Assembly: GCA_010093485.1 (NCBI GenBank)
Contig: MU001497.1
Span: 920,513 to 984,512 of the forward strand
Origin: Karstenula rhodostoma CBS 690.94
Lineage: Eukaryota; Ascomycota; Dothideomycetes; Pleosporales; Didymosphaeriaceae
Direction of reading: 5' to 3'
DNA: 64,000 nt
Shown here piece after piece: positions 33,988 to 46,138 of this stretch; within the stretch, counting starts at the first letter, position 1; every line of letters starts with the position of its first letter. The position numbers and the translations under genes are program-made. Below the pieces are notes generated by a model. The model was not told the origin of the DNA, did not search any database, and saw only the letters and a list, made by a program, of their open reading frames with translations.

Positions 33988-35884
33988 TTAAACCTCCGGA
34001 CGCAGCTCGTACGGTATAATGTTCCTGTGCACTTTGAACTCCTCACCCTCTGTGTTCAGGAAACGAGGTTGCTCGAAGCTTGTCAACTCGTAATGCGGTA
34101 CCGGGTCGTAGTCCGAATGCAAATGGTAGGAGTATTCTTCCGCTATAGCATCGCCATTAATCCTTCTCACAGAGATCAGTCGCTCATGTGCTTCTGCGGC
34201 CTTGTGTTAGCAGTCGCAGCAGTAGGTAGTAGGACGCGGCGAACTTACCATGTGTCTTTTCATGGCAAACCTTGATAACGTAGTCGAAGTGTACTCTGCG
34301 ATTCTTGAAGTCTTGCGTGAACCTGGAGAAGTCAAAATGTACATCCTCCATACGAGCTAAGTCTTTGCTTGTGTTTGCATAACCTCCTGGAGCGCTTGAG
34401 TAACGGAAGTCGGTCGCGTACTGGATGCCGAACGCTTGAAGTTGCAGATTGTCATGCTGACATGCCTCTATCACGCTTTGTACCTGTTTATCGCAGAAGG
34501 CCCTATTGTACCCCTCTTCTACGTTGGTATTCTCTCCTTGTGTGAAGCGCCATTTCCTCTTTTTATCATACAGCGCTTCTCCCTTGTTGAGCACGAGGGT
34601 CTGGAGACTCCGTGGGAGAAGACTTCCGAGATAAAGATTTGGGTCTGAGATCAGGGGACCTGCTTGATTAGCTTGGTGAACGTGGCTTGGCATAGTTAGT
34701 TTGTACTTACTGACTAGCATTTCTAGTGGCGCAACTAGGTATCTCAAGTTTCGAAAGCCTCTGAAAGAAATGAAGCGAGTTGGCATGTCTTTAAAATCGA
34801 CGAGTTGTTGGTTCAAAAAAGGGGGTTGATACACGAAATGGATTATACTCAGGGCCTCTAGCTCAGGATGGCGTTGTTCAAGTTCGTTGATGAATCGGGA
34901 ACAACCAAGAGGGCTGTCAATCCAGTTCGAAAAACTCAACGCAAATGCCTCCAAGTGCTGACAGGATGATATGAGTTCCACAAGATATGAATAATGTATG
35001 TCAAACTCGTCGAGGCGTATTGTTCGTATTCTAGACTCTTTAACGGGGCACTTCCAGTCCAGATCATTCGGTTGGTCGGAGCTGTTGCGGGGTTTCCTGT
35101 AGTCGAAAAGTATGAGGTCGACTAGGGACGGCAGTCGGAGAACACTGGAGATATCGCTGAATCGCATACCAGACATGTTGACTTTTAACTTTCGAAGGTG
35201 TTCGAACTGATGCTCTGGGTTGTACGGGAAACTTCGATTTCCAGGAGTCATCATCTTCAGACAAACCGCCCAACCTGGTACAAGGCCGGGCCTTATCTGT
35301 ACACCGTCCCAAAGGGAGGCTGTGCTTGGATCCCAATTCAGCGCTACTGTCTGGATATTCGGGGTCAACGCAAGGATCAGCGCAGCCTCAAGGTCGTGCA
35401 CCGTATCTTCTCCACTTTGAAACAATTCGATCATAGTTTTCTTGCGCATTATGTTTCGTATGAGGATGATGCTTTGTGCATTTTGTGGGTGAAGCTGCTT
35501 GGATATAGCGCAGAGGCATTCGATGCTGGAAACTGATCGTTTGTATGGCTCCAGGTGCACGGTGGTTAGTCTTGCCGGTTGGATCTCTTTGAGACTCTTC
35601 ACATGCCGGGCCAGAAGTGGATTTTCTACGAGGGTTCTGATGAACCTGGCCGAAGAAACGTAGTCGGACTCGTGGTCATAGTGGGCGTACATTACACCAG
35701 TGACAATTCGATTCAGGCGCTGGCACACCAAGGACACGGACCGATAGTCGGAAAGAGGCAGCCTTTGGACACCCCATGAGAGATGTGGATTGGCTTTCAA
35801 ATCCGGCTTCGGCGAAGGAATGTATTGTACGATGTTGAGTAGCAGTTCATCTGGCAGGTTGCAGATGTAGTTGGTTTCAGGCAT
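33988..35884 (-). CDS. F-box-like protein
   Basis: Probable substrate adaptor of an SCF-type ubiquitin ligase; substrate unknown. The start was placed at ATG 35884 because the F-box begins at once (NLPDELLLNIVQYI, residues 9-22, then LVCQRLNRI). The frame is open 20 codons further up. Exons on the minus strand are 34711-35884, 34249-34659 and 33988-34193 (596 aa). The 51-nt intron 34660-34710 (GTAAGT...GCAG) is stop-free and in frame, so retention gives 613 aa. The 55-nt intron 34194-34248 (GTAAGT, branch GCTAAC, GCAG) is required to reach the conserved-looking C terminus NIIPYELRPEV. The middle is leucine-rich without clear LRR units, as is common in Pezizomycotina F-box proteins. Confidence 0.82.
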
Positions 35885-36442
35885 GGTATCTGAGGTGAGA
35901 AGCAAGACAGGTGTTGGAATGGCTACAGTCCCAGAGATAAGCATGCAGTCCAGTGTGCGTGGAAGTGTTCAGGTGTTACGACGGCAAGAGCCATTGACAC
36001 CATCCACGTGAAGCCAAGCAGGGCCGGGGAAGAGCGGGCCGGTACATGACTAAGCATGCCAGAAAGACTGCTGTAGGTACGTACGCATGTTTTTGTGCCG
36101 CTCGCATGCAACTGTTCATGGACTTGCTAGACGGAGCTTCTCTGCGTCGGGCCTTGGACACTACAGGTTATCCCAGGGTGACTGGAGGCATGCACACGGC
36201 GTCGGCGTCGGGCCCGCGTCGCGCTTTGCCAAGGCGTACCTGCGGATGGGATGACGACACAGGCGCCGCGCGTGATGGTGCGCTTTTGTATCCGGCAGCT
36301 GCATTTCGCCCTTTCCCTGAGACTCATCCTGCACCACTGTGATTTCTCTGCCTCTGTCCGCCGCGCCCCGATGCTCGCAAGCCCTGGCAGCATCACGGCG
36401 GCCTCGACGAGGTAGACTCCCTCACCCACGCACCAGCCCGCC
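35885..36442. promoter_or_regulatory. divergent upstream region, F-box gene and MFS gene
   Basis: About 560 bases between divergent starts. No coding frame is supported. It presumably holds both promoters; CT-rich stretches precede the MFS start. Confidence 0.4.
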
Positions 36443-38255
36443 ATGGGCCGTACCCGCCCCCGCTTCGACACGCGCGCGTCGTCGACGCTGCACTACCAGA
36501 CGTTCCCCATACGAGCACCCAGCACGCGCGGTCGCCCGCTAGGGGGTTCCCAGGCTCCGCTCCCGGGCAATCAAAGCCACGGCTCCGATTCAGACGACAG
36601 CCACCATGGCGAGTCTCCGCTGCCGACCAGGCAGCTCGCCGTCCTGGCCGTCATCGCTCTCGCCGAGCAGACGGCTCTCAACTCGATCAGCCCGTACCTC
36701 CCCCAGATGGCAAAATCCTTCCCCGAAGTCCAGGACGGCCAGGCAGGCTTGTACGTGGGCTTGATTGCCTCGTCTTTCGCACTTGCCCAGTTCGCGACAA
36801 ACTTCTTCTGGGGGTGGCTGTCAGACCGCATCGGACGGAAGCCCGTCATCATCACCGGCACCTTCTTGACGCTCTTGTGCTTTGTGGCTTTTGGCTTCTG
36901 TCGCACTCTGTGGCAGGCGATACTAGTGCAAGTGTGTATGGGCCTGGTCAATGGCAACGCAGGCGTCGTCTCGACCTGTCTCGGCGAGATCACCGATCGG
37001 AGCAACCAATCTAGAGCCTTCACCTACCTACCTGTTGTCTACGGTCTCGGTGCTATCACAGGTCCCATTGTGGGTGGACTCTTGGTCATGGAACGCCAGC
37101 CTTTCCACAAAGACCGCCCGAATCCCTACCCCTACCTTTTCCCTAACCTCTTTGCTGCTGTTGTGCTAGCTGTTGATCTTGTCATCTGCATGTTCTTGTT
37201 GGAGGAGAGTTTACAAGAAGCAAAACACATGCCGCCATTAGGCAAGCGAGTTGGCAACCTGTTCTCATGGATGTGGCAGTTCACAAGCTCGACGCGGCCT
37301 ACGTACATCAACCGCTTTATACAAAAACGCAAAAACCGACACCCCAACACTCACCTGGAAGGCGTTCAGGAAGAAGATGAAGAGGATGAAGAGGATATCG
37401 AGTCGAACGATTCTCCTCCAGCCTTGTTTCCCGAGTCGTCGGGTGACGTGCTCACGAAGAAAGAAGTCTTGAACCGCGATACAATCCTCTTGCTCGTCAC
37501 GTACTTCATCTTCCAGCTTGCCAACATATCATACAACTCTTTGTACCCCATCTTCGCAGAAGAAGAAGAGCCTACCGGTCGAGGTCTCAAGGTTGAGGGC
37601 GTCGGACTCTCATTGGCCTTTGCGGGCGTCATCACTATACTGTTTCAAATCGGTATTTATGGAAAGCTTAGAGAGCGAATAGGGAACAAAGTCACTTACC
37701 GCGTCAGTTTGGCGGCCTTTGTTGTTGCATTCATACTCATGCCGTGGGTCGGATACAGAGAGAGCAATCCTTTCCAAGGTCTTGGGACTGGAACCGGATG
37801 GCTGTGGGCGGAGCTTGGTGCGATACTTGTCATCAAGACGGTAGCAAGTGTTGGTGGTTTAACATCTGCGTTACTCTTGGTAAGCATCATCGCGAGAGCA
37901 TACGATGGCAACGCTCATGAAAACATAGATAACGAACTCTGCACCCAACCACAACGTTCTCGGTACGCTGAACGGGCTCGCCCAAACGCTTTCCGCAGCG
38001 GGGCGCGCAGCTGGCCCGTTCATCTCAGGCTCGCTCTTCACCGCTGCGACCAAAATCCAACCAAAAGGAGAGGCGCTGGCCTTTGGCATCTTTGCTGGTG
38101 TGGCCTTTATCGGCTTCCTTCTGAGCTTCGGTATCCGCGGAAGTGGTCTAGAAGCTGATGGGTGGAGTTCTGATGAAGAAGACGAGGATGAAGAGGAGGA
38201 TGTTGGAAATGAAGAAGAACACGCCAACGAGCGGAGTGGATTGATCCGCAAATGA
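36443..38255 (+). CDS. MFS transporter (yeast YCR023C / plant ZIFL-like)
   Basis: Multi-pass membrane transporter of the major facilitator superfamily, substrate unknown. Two exons, 36443-37879 and 37929-38255 (587 aa), are joined over a 49-nt intron (GTAAGC...ATAG, phase 0) that restores the last helices (AFGIFAGVAFIGFLLSFGI). After a Ser/Arg-rich N terminus comes QLAVLAVIALAEQTALNSIS, then the MFS signature GWLSDRIGRKPVIITG in loop 2-3, and YLPVVYGLGAITGPIVGGLL. The long central loop has an acidic run (EEDEEDEEDIE), and the C-terminal tail is again acidic (DEEDEDEEED) and ends SGLIRK. This layout fits the vacuolar YCR023C/zinc-induced-facilitator-like group. Vacuolar location is an inference. 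Confidence 0.88.
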
Positions 38256-39616
38256 TTCAGAGGACCTAACCGTCCAGCATTTCCCTTAGATTGTCTATAT
38301 TGGACGCAGCGTTCTGATCCTTGCAGCATCAGCTCATTGGATCAGGACATGTAGGATATCGTTGGTATGATTCTGTTGATGCCCGATGGCACGAGTGTTC
38401 ATATTTACACGAATGACGATATAGATATATGCTGACTATACAAGCCCACTATTGCTCTTCGGACTGTTTCAAGTACCAGTGGCCTCCCCAGGGTCCGCTC
38501 AATGACCATTGAAGGCACACATACATTCAGGAGCAAACATGTGAATTTTAAGCTATGGCCTTGCTTTTCAGCACTCCGGACGTTTCCCCGTACTGTACAA
38601 TTGCGGGGTTTGTGTCAAGAATAGGATTGTTGCTAGCTTGTATATATGTTCTAAAGATAGACTTTGCGCCCCACCTCGGCCATTTTGCTCGACAGCTGCA
38701 TGCGCTTCTGCAATCAACTCAGCTTGTTGAGCACTTGACATTTTAGCATATCTAGGTGGTACCTGAATCATTGTCTAGGGTGAACGTCTTCCAGTGTTCC
38801 GAAGGCATATGGAAGGAGGGTCTTTAAGAAGGGGCGGCACTTTTTCGGTGCGGCGTATACACCGCCGCTTGCTTATTTACTGGCGATCAATCAACTGTCG
38901 TGGGATCCCATTCCTTTCCGCTGGGCCCGGTGGCACGGTTCCGCCGCCAAGGATCCAGACCTCCAACCCAAATGACAAACGACAAGCGACCAACACCAAG
39001 TTTCAGCTTATATCAATTCATCTTGCGAACAGGCAGTGTAGCCTTCGTGTATGAGAGAGCAACCCCTGCTCGCACGATGTTTGCGTATGAAGCATTGATG
39101 GCGTTAGCCACGGTCACGTTCCTCTGCTCATCGTTGGCCCCCGCGCGCGTTCAAGAACCATGAAGCTTTTCAGCTGTGCTTCGCCATCCTTGGCAAACGG
39201 CGCAATATCCGTTACACGTGCTGCAAATACGTACGCATATTGGCTCCAACGCTGTTCGAAACCTCATGCGGCTTGTCCAGCAAGCCACCGTCAGCGTTTC
39301 TCTCAACGTGGCTGATCTGGGGCCGGGACCGAACGCTTGAATGACATTGGCCCGTCAGCCTCAATACAAAAGCGCACAAGTACGCCAGGGACCTTGCTGC
39401 TGCGACGTGCCATTGGCCCCCTCCCCCCGGGGCCTACGTGGGAGCACGGTCTAGAAGTACATCGCGTGCCTCGAAGCCGCATCGCAGGAGAGGGATGTGC
39501 GTTGTTGAAAAGGCGCGGCGGCCCCGTGTCGGGCTGAGCCTTCCAACGTGTCGCGTAGCCGAGTCTCGCAAAGAACCTTTTGTTCCTGGGGGTTTGTTGC
39601 GAGTGGTTGATCCACA
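38256..39616. other. intergenic, no gene recognised
   Basis: About 1.36 kb. It holds the MFS 3' flank and the promoter of the LtrA-like gene. A minus-strand frame at 38568-38771 is the only ATG-started candidate and is not convincing. Confidence 0.4.
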
Positions 39617-41887
39617 ATGGGTTGGTCTTTCCACGGCCACAAGAGAGATGCGTACGTTCTGTTCTGATCCCGTTGAGGGCGAGCAAGTTGCCCGGAGTTA
39701 ACGCGGTGCTAACGTATGGCAGCGACAAGGAAAAGCATCTTAAACGCCTGCATAAGACCGTGCCCTGGATCGAGGACCCTCTTGCAGGCGCTGACCACGA
39801 ACACCTCGTTTTCTCGCAGCGCCACGAGGCGAATACCGTCGAGCTCTTTTTCGATTTGTTCTTCGTTGCCAATCTCGCCACCTTCACCACCTATCATTCC
39901 ATCACAGATGGCGATTACTTGGTAGCATATGTTGGGTTCTTTGGTATACTATGGTCGTCTTGGTTCCAGGTCACACTTCATGATGTGCGGTTCGCCAGGG
40001 ATTCGCTGTACGAGCGTGTCTGCAAGACGATCCAGTTCATCGTTTTTGTGGGACTGGCGCTGGTAGGATCGTCGTTCAATCCAGGGAAAGAGTCGGCCGG
40101 GGGCAAGAAGGCAAGCAATACAGTGAGTTACCTAACCTTAGTGTTGTTGGCGTCGTCTGATCAAAACCGCAGAACTTTCGAATTCTATGCTACACTCTTG
40201 TCATCAGCAGAGGCTTGTTGGCGATTCAACATGCGATTGTGCTCGTGAGTTTTTGCCTTCTCTTCGCTAGAGATGCATGACTGACGATGCAGTTCTACCT
40301 CGTGCGAGCGAAGTTCTCGAAGCTGTTCCTTCCAATGGGCCTGATGATCTCTTTGTACTTGATTGCCGCCGGTGCTTTTGCCGGAATGACACCTGCTTTC
40401 CAGGAAGGCGACGAATCGCACCGTGGGGTATACGTGGTCTGGTATGCTGTCATGATTGCAGAAGCCGCCGCCGTGATCACGATATCGTCTGTGTGGAGGA
40501 TGTTGAGTTTTAAAAAGACGCATTTGATGGAGCGCATGAGTCTGTTGACGTTGATTGTTATTGGAGAAGGCGCCATTGGTGTGACGAAGACGGTGTCGCG
40601 GCTGATGGGAAAATATGGCCTGGACGTCGAGGGCTGTTTCCTCATCATGTGTATCATTGCAGTTCTGGTAAGCCTCAATCCGTGACGAGACCAATGCAAT
40701 CTGAGCGAATAAAGGCTTACACTCAGCAGGTCCTTATATGGGCACTCTATTTTGACAACTTCCCCCACGGTCACTACGGAACAATTCGCCAGCAAGTCTG
40801 GTCGGTTCTCCATTTTCCGTTCCAACTCGCTATTGTCGGGGTCGTAGAAGGTAGCCAGCAAGTCGCGCTCGCTCGTTATGTCATCAAGAACTGGTCAAAG
40901 ATTGACAAAGCCATTGGCGAGTACTGTCTTATCGAGAATCTAGACGGCTCGAAGCTTAGAGATAAGCTTCTCCAGCTTCTGGACTACTGGTACTTCACCA
41001 GCAAGACCGAGACGCAAGAGTTTCAGTACATCACCGAAGAAACTATCTGGCTAATCGGAAACACGACGAACATCTGCTCCGCGGCGAACGCAACCGAGTA
41101 CATCAAGGGCGAAACTATACCCACACTATTCTACAATATGAGCATAGACATGTTTAATGGCGTATACGTCGGCCTCGGAATGAAGCTACCAGCGGATAAG
41201 CTTGAGAATCACACTGCAGCGGAGATCGCACTCAAGAGCTGGCGACTGGTGTATCTGTACTACTGGGTCTCATTTTGCATTTTGATGGCCTGCTCCATCG
41301 CCTTTCTCATCCTCATTCGCCGCCACCGCCACGATTTGTTCGATTTTGTTTCCATTGGTTCGCGCGCCATGAGCCTCATTATTGGCGCAGTTCTCTGCGC
41401 CATGATCTCTAACGAAGTCGGTCTATACCAATTTCTTGGTTCACCTGCGGTTCTACCCGTTTGTCTCAGTCTCATTTTCCTCGTGCTCTGCTTCGACAAG
41501 CTGAGCGCCGTGTTTTGTAACTGGCACCTGCTCAAGAGCGGACAGCCATACGCAAAGGAGTACGAGGAGCACGGCCGTCATGAGCACGGCCACGGCGATG
41601 CTCATGAACACGCGGCACACGCATCTGGCCACGCACACCACGATTCCACACTCCTCGATCATCGCAAGTCTGCGGCTTGGAGTATACACGGAGAAAGCGA
41701 GGATACGCTGCCTCTGACCAAGCACGCTGCACATGCAAGTACGGAGTACTACGGCACAGATCATACGAGCTATCCGATGGAGCCGTTGGTGAGTCCGCCG
41801 ATGTTCAGTCCGCCACCGGCGACAGGGCCTGTAGTCGTAGCAGGAGGGTACATGCCCGTGAGTAACAGCCAGAGTTATGGGGCCTAG
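39617..41887 (+). CDS. low-temperature-requirement A (LtrA)-like membrane protein
   Basis: Polytopic membrane protein of the LtrA family, biochemical role unknown. Five exons: 39617-39651, 39723-40122, 40173-40244, 40293-40667 and 40730-41887 (679 aa). Introns are 71, 50, 48 and 62 nt; the first has a CTAAC branch site. The first exon encodes only MGWSFHGHKRDA. Family hallmarks are RHEANTVELFFDLFFVANLA (the 'ELFFDLFFV' signature), TLHDVRFA, and LLTLIVIGEGAIGVTKTV. Several further helices follow (YLYYWVSFCILMACSIAFLI and LIIGAVLCAMI). The cytosolic-type C terminus is strikingly His-rich (about 41565-41645, HGRHEHGHGDAHEHAAHASG) and then Pro/Ser-rich. Confidence 0.9.
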
Positions 41888-42357
41888 GGGAAGGGCGTTG
41901 GGATTGGCTCCGTTCATCTTAACGCATCTTTAGCACGGATTTTGGACATATTGAAAAATTTGCATCATCTAGGATTTAACGTGGGATATGGATATGATAT
42001 ACGTTACTACATTACTATAGGGAACTACTGGTTTTCAAATGTCTTTTCTTGGCTTGCCTTCGCTCAGAAGACATCCGTAACAACTACTTTTAATCACCAA
42101 GCTCAAACTAGACAAGGGCTGCATGTGCGGCCCGCTCAGGCCGCTGACGTGGTTCCCCAAAAACTCTGCATGCACGGAAGAATTCGCGACGCGTGACACA
42201 ACTTCATTAACACGATGCGCTATAGTTATATTACAGTCTGGGGTCGCAACCAAAGTAATGCCGATCATATAAAGAGCTTGTCCGGCATTCTAATCCGATA
42301 TGCTAAACTAACGTCATTGCCGTTTCCGCCTCGTGGTGAAATAAGACAACCTCCAAA
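41888..42357. other. intergenic
   Basis: About 470 bases of AT-richer DNA between two plus-strand genes. It has a pyrimidine/purine leader before ATG 42358. No gene is seen. Confidence 0.4.
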
Positions 42358-42953
42358 ATGCTCCACCACTTCGCCCTCCTTCTCGTCTCCTTTGCCCTCG
42401 CAGCGTCCATCTCCAACGCCGCCGCTGCAACCGTCGGCAAAATCCGCGGCGTCTCAGACCCAATCTACCACCTCTACCTGCAAGCAAATCTCAAAAATGG
42501 TATCTTCCAACCATCTTCACCTCTCTCTTTTCCACCCACTGACCGCCGCGTGAAGCTTCGACCCCCGTCTTGGGCCCCGAATCCTCCGCCCAAACGTTTG
42601 CTATCGGTAGTACCATCCAGAGTCAAAACACTTCCGCATACCTCAACATCCAGACCGCGAGCACGAGTTACAAGCCGCTTGTGTGGGGGAAGAGCGCAGA
42701 TACGACGGCGTGGGGGCTGGAGGGTGATACGATTATCACGGTGACGGGGAGTAGCTATGGGAGGCGTGAGTTTTACTGTTTAGAATATAGTGTAGAGGGA
42801 AGCTGAGCTGACTTGGGTACAGAGCTGAATTTTCTGGCATGTAAGAGTGCGGACAGTGGGTACTACGATTTGTACCTGCAGACGGGGGGTGATGTGCCGA
42901 GCGGAAAGACGTGTAGTAATTACCAGACGATACATTTGCCGTGTCTTTGTTAG
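42358..42953 (+). CDS. small secreted cysteine-containing protein (160 aa)
   Basis: Three short exons, 42358-42499, 42556-42765 and 42823-42953, with introns of 56 nt (GTATCT, branch ACTGACC, acceptor GAAG) and 57 nt (GTGAGT, branch GCTGAC, ACAG), both phase 1. The N terminus MLHHFALLLVSFALAASIS is a signal peptide. The mature domain reads GVSDPIYHLYLQANLKN, then PVLGPESSAQTF, WGLEGDTIITVTGS, GRQLNFLACKS, GYYDLYLQTGGD and the end CSNYQTIHLPCLC. Four cysteines lie in the last 55 residues and none in the first part of the mature chain. I recognise this only as a type of secreted fungal protein with unknown role; an effector or wall-associated function is possible. No single frame covers it, so it is easily missed. 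Confidence 0.8.
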
Positions 42954-43515
42954 GAGGTGGGATATTAGGGTGTATGGTAGGGTTTGTACGTCCGAGGTAC
43001 TTCGTACAGCCACATTCAATGCATTGTAACAGTCGTATACCTGTTTCATAGCCATGCTCCTTGAGGATGGTTTGGCAATTTTCGTAGATCTAGGGATGGA
43101 TTGCAAGAGCCAGGTATCTGGACGAAGACAATAGGTTCGGAGGGCATACTGAGGCAGATTCAGATCGATCAGGAAATATACTTCTAGTTTTCGATGAACG
43201 GGCATCAAAGGGTTGTCTTTATTCATGTTCCTTTTTCGGTGGTTGCGATGTGGTGTGAATGTGAGGAATGACGAATGACGAATACCACGTCCAGCTCAAG
43301 TGGTAAGCGCGTTGCTGTACTAGGTTAGCACAGAAAGACTAGATCTAAACATGTAGCAATGTGAAGGTATCCCTTTCCAGTTTAAGCCTAGCTTTGTGGA
43401 TGAGGAGGGATCTACTCGACTTGACTGAATCTCGGACCTTCGCCTGTACAATCGAGCCACCCAAGAAGCCATTACCATTTGCACACGCTGAAAAATCCGC
43501 ATTCCGAAGCCTCAC
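42954..43515. other. intergenic between convergent genes
   Basis: About 560 bases of 3' flanking DNA of the secreted-protein gene and the minus-strand disordered-protein gene. No feature is seen. Confidence 0.4.
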
Positions 43516-45561
43516 CTATCCTGCATAGTCTCGTCGACCTGCCTCGTCTACATCATTGCTTGGCTCATTGGGATCACTGGCTAGTTTTTGAGTCCGTATC
43601 TTCTCTGAAAGGCTGCTCCGTCCCGATTCCGAAGGTGTGTGAACAGATAGTGGGTGAGAGCCTGATGGCGTGCGAGCAGATGGAGATGCGGGGCTGTCCG
43701 GAGCAGAGATTGTAGAAACAGAGCTTGAGGGAGGCTTAGGAGATGAAGAAGGCGATGAAGGCCCAGAGGGCTTCTCATTCTGATCCTCATCTCCATCCTC
43801 ATGCAACGAGTTGGTCTGTTCCGCCTATCGACGCGACTCATCCACCGGAGAGAGCTCTCTATGCCCTACGAATGGTTAGATTCAGCAACGGCGTCACCTC
43901 CGTGGCCAACTCACCATTTCTCCCATGTACTGGCCCCTGCGGACGTGGCGTGGTAGAACCTGACGCGACTGAGCTAGTCCTGCTCCTTAACTCCTCAATG
44001 AAGTGGTCGGAGAAATATCGCTCATCGTCGCTATCATGGGAATCGTGCCTACCGTCCTCGCTGGGTGTTTCAGACCGGTCTGACCACCATTGCGACACCA
44101 AGGTAGCTGTTGTACCCAAGTACTGAGGATCTTGCGTATCATTGGGACGATGGCTAGGTTCTTCATTGGCACTGCGTTCAAGATGGACTGTTTCTCTTAA
44201 ACCCTCATCGTTGACTGCAACCTTGGTATCAGCATTTCTGTAGACGTCTTCCAGGAGACGGATATCCCCCACTTACTGTTAGCATGCTCAGCCTCAGCTT
44301 GCTCGCGCGCTTCTACCCGCTGACTGTGCGGTGTTTGCTCGTACACAGGGATGTGCGGGTCTAATCGGCGCATTCCTCGATTTCCAGAGGAAGAATTGCT
44401 GGCTTCCGCCTCGTCTCGAGCGTGGCGCTGTGCTCTTGGTCGCGTATCAGCCTCTGCGTAAGCCTTTTGTGCCGCGTCTGCCTCAGTGTCATGCGAACCT
44501 TTTCTTTCATTCCGACTTCTGTGTTTGTTTCCCCTAGGCTGCTCGCCCTTCTTCATCTGATCCGCATGGCTAACACGTGTTCTTCTCCCTCCATCTCTCA
44601 TAACCTTTTCCCGAGAATCCTGGCCATGCTGCAAATTACCGTAAGAAGAGTCTGGGCTCGGTGTCCCTTTCAGGGGCGCGCCTCTTCTTTCGTGAGATAC
44701 ATGACTGTCTTTGACTGTTTTTTTCCCCTCGCTCTTCGACATGTTCGTCTTCCCCTTACTATCGGCATTGTCGTGCTTTTCATTTTCCTTCCCCGTCCTC
44801 ACCTTCCGCCTCTCATCCAACTTCCCCCTCTCCCGCCTCTCCTTCCTCCGCTGCTCCAAATAGTAACTATCCACGCCCCATTGTAATCGCTCTTTCAGAT
44901 GATCCCCAACTCCGAGCATTGGTCCCATCTTGAACTTATACTCTGGAAACGGACCGGGAGATGCATCGCGCCATCCCCGCTTACCGCGAACCAGGGCTTT
45001 GCCGTTGCGGTCGAACCTTTGCTTGCCTTTTGAACTACCTTCCGCTGGAGATTGAGAGCGTAAGCGACTGTAACTGTGCTTCTTCTTGGTATTTCCGGGT
45101 GAGCTATGTTTTGATTGTGCAGCCGTTTTCTCAAGTGGAGGCGGTCCCAAGGCGCCCCCCGACATCATAAACTCAGGATCTCCACCGTGTAGCTCCGCAT
45201 CATAGTGTGCAACGTCTCCGGCAAGTAAACGTTTCTCGTCCTCATCGTGATTATCTCTCCTTCGGCCACGGCGACTACTTTCCCCTTGCTCCTCCGCATG
45301 GCTGCCTCTTCCCCCTGAATTTATCCTCTCCTTTCCACACCGCTCATTCATCCTAGCAGCGTCCTCCCTAGCCATCAGAGCTTTCTGCTCTTTGTTTAGT
45401 CGGTAGATCCTCACCTCCTCGAGGACACCTTCAAAGATCAACCGCCGTGTACTGTACTGACTCAGGACTGGATGTCGCGGACGTTGGCCTGATAGCAGGT
45501 TTTGGATGCGGCTTTGTACTTCGCGTCGGTATTTTTCCGACTCTGATGGAGGTGTGGGCAT
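43516..45561 (-). CDS. disordered charged protein of unknown function
   Basis: Minus-strand exons are 44277-45561, 43898-44214 and 43516-43824 (636 aa), joined by introns of 62 nt (GTAAGT, branch GCTGATA, GCAG) and 73 nt (GTGACG, CTAAC site, ATAG). The second junction is less certain because acceptor CGTAG would give another frame. The N-terminal ~85 residues look folded and helical (KYRREVQSRIQNLLSG, STRRLIFEGVLEEVRIYRLN). The rest is Lys/Arg/Glu/Ser-rich with acidic DDERYFSDHFIEEL and a Pro/Ser tail. No domain is recognised; nuclear location is a guess from composition. The start ATG 45561 follows directly after a stop-rich leader. Confidence 0.7.
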
Positions 45562-46138
45562 GGTGGTATGGTTAATGCGTCGAATATACCCACGGGAACA
45601 AACTCATTTATGCGGCTGAGAGCTTGGGAGTGCTTGCGTGGCAACATATTGGAGCACATCTTCTGTTAGTGATACTGATTTCGATGTGAATGATGCTGCG
45701 TCAAACGTAGCGGGAAGTTGAAATGTGAATGTAAGATTGTAGACCTGTCAATGGACGACGGGGACAAAACGTTTGCGATGTACAACGCACAGAGTCCGTC
45801 TGAATTATTAACCGTCTTACTGTACCGTCATCGTCTTGCTCATTAGCAAATTCAGTCATGTATAGTATTGGTAGAACTTTGTTTTGATGCAAGCGAACAG
45901 TGCTGAACAACAAACGGGGTTCCGGCGGAATTGGCTAGTCCTAGCTTCTGCTCTATATACACCAGAAACGGTAATCAGATGCCGCTGAATCCTCCTAAAT
46001 GTACATATTCGTACCCTAACATGTTCTACATGGTATCCGAGATCCCGCTAAATGTCAGTGAACCATATAAATCACAACACATACCGGTATCCTTCAAGAT
46101 CAGTGCCCGTAGCCATACACGATATCCACACAACAACA
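45562..46138. other. intergenic
   Basis: About 580 bases. It holds the upstream region of the disordered-protein gene and the 3' flank of sea3, including T-rich stretches near 46170. No gene is seen. Confidence 0.4.

Noticed and set aside
38568..38771. 67-codon minus-strand ORF with an internal MSSAQQAEL start
   Set aside because: Only weak protein-like character and no leader or splice context.
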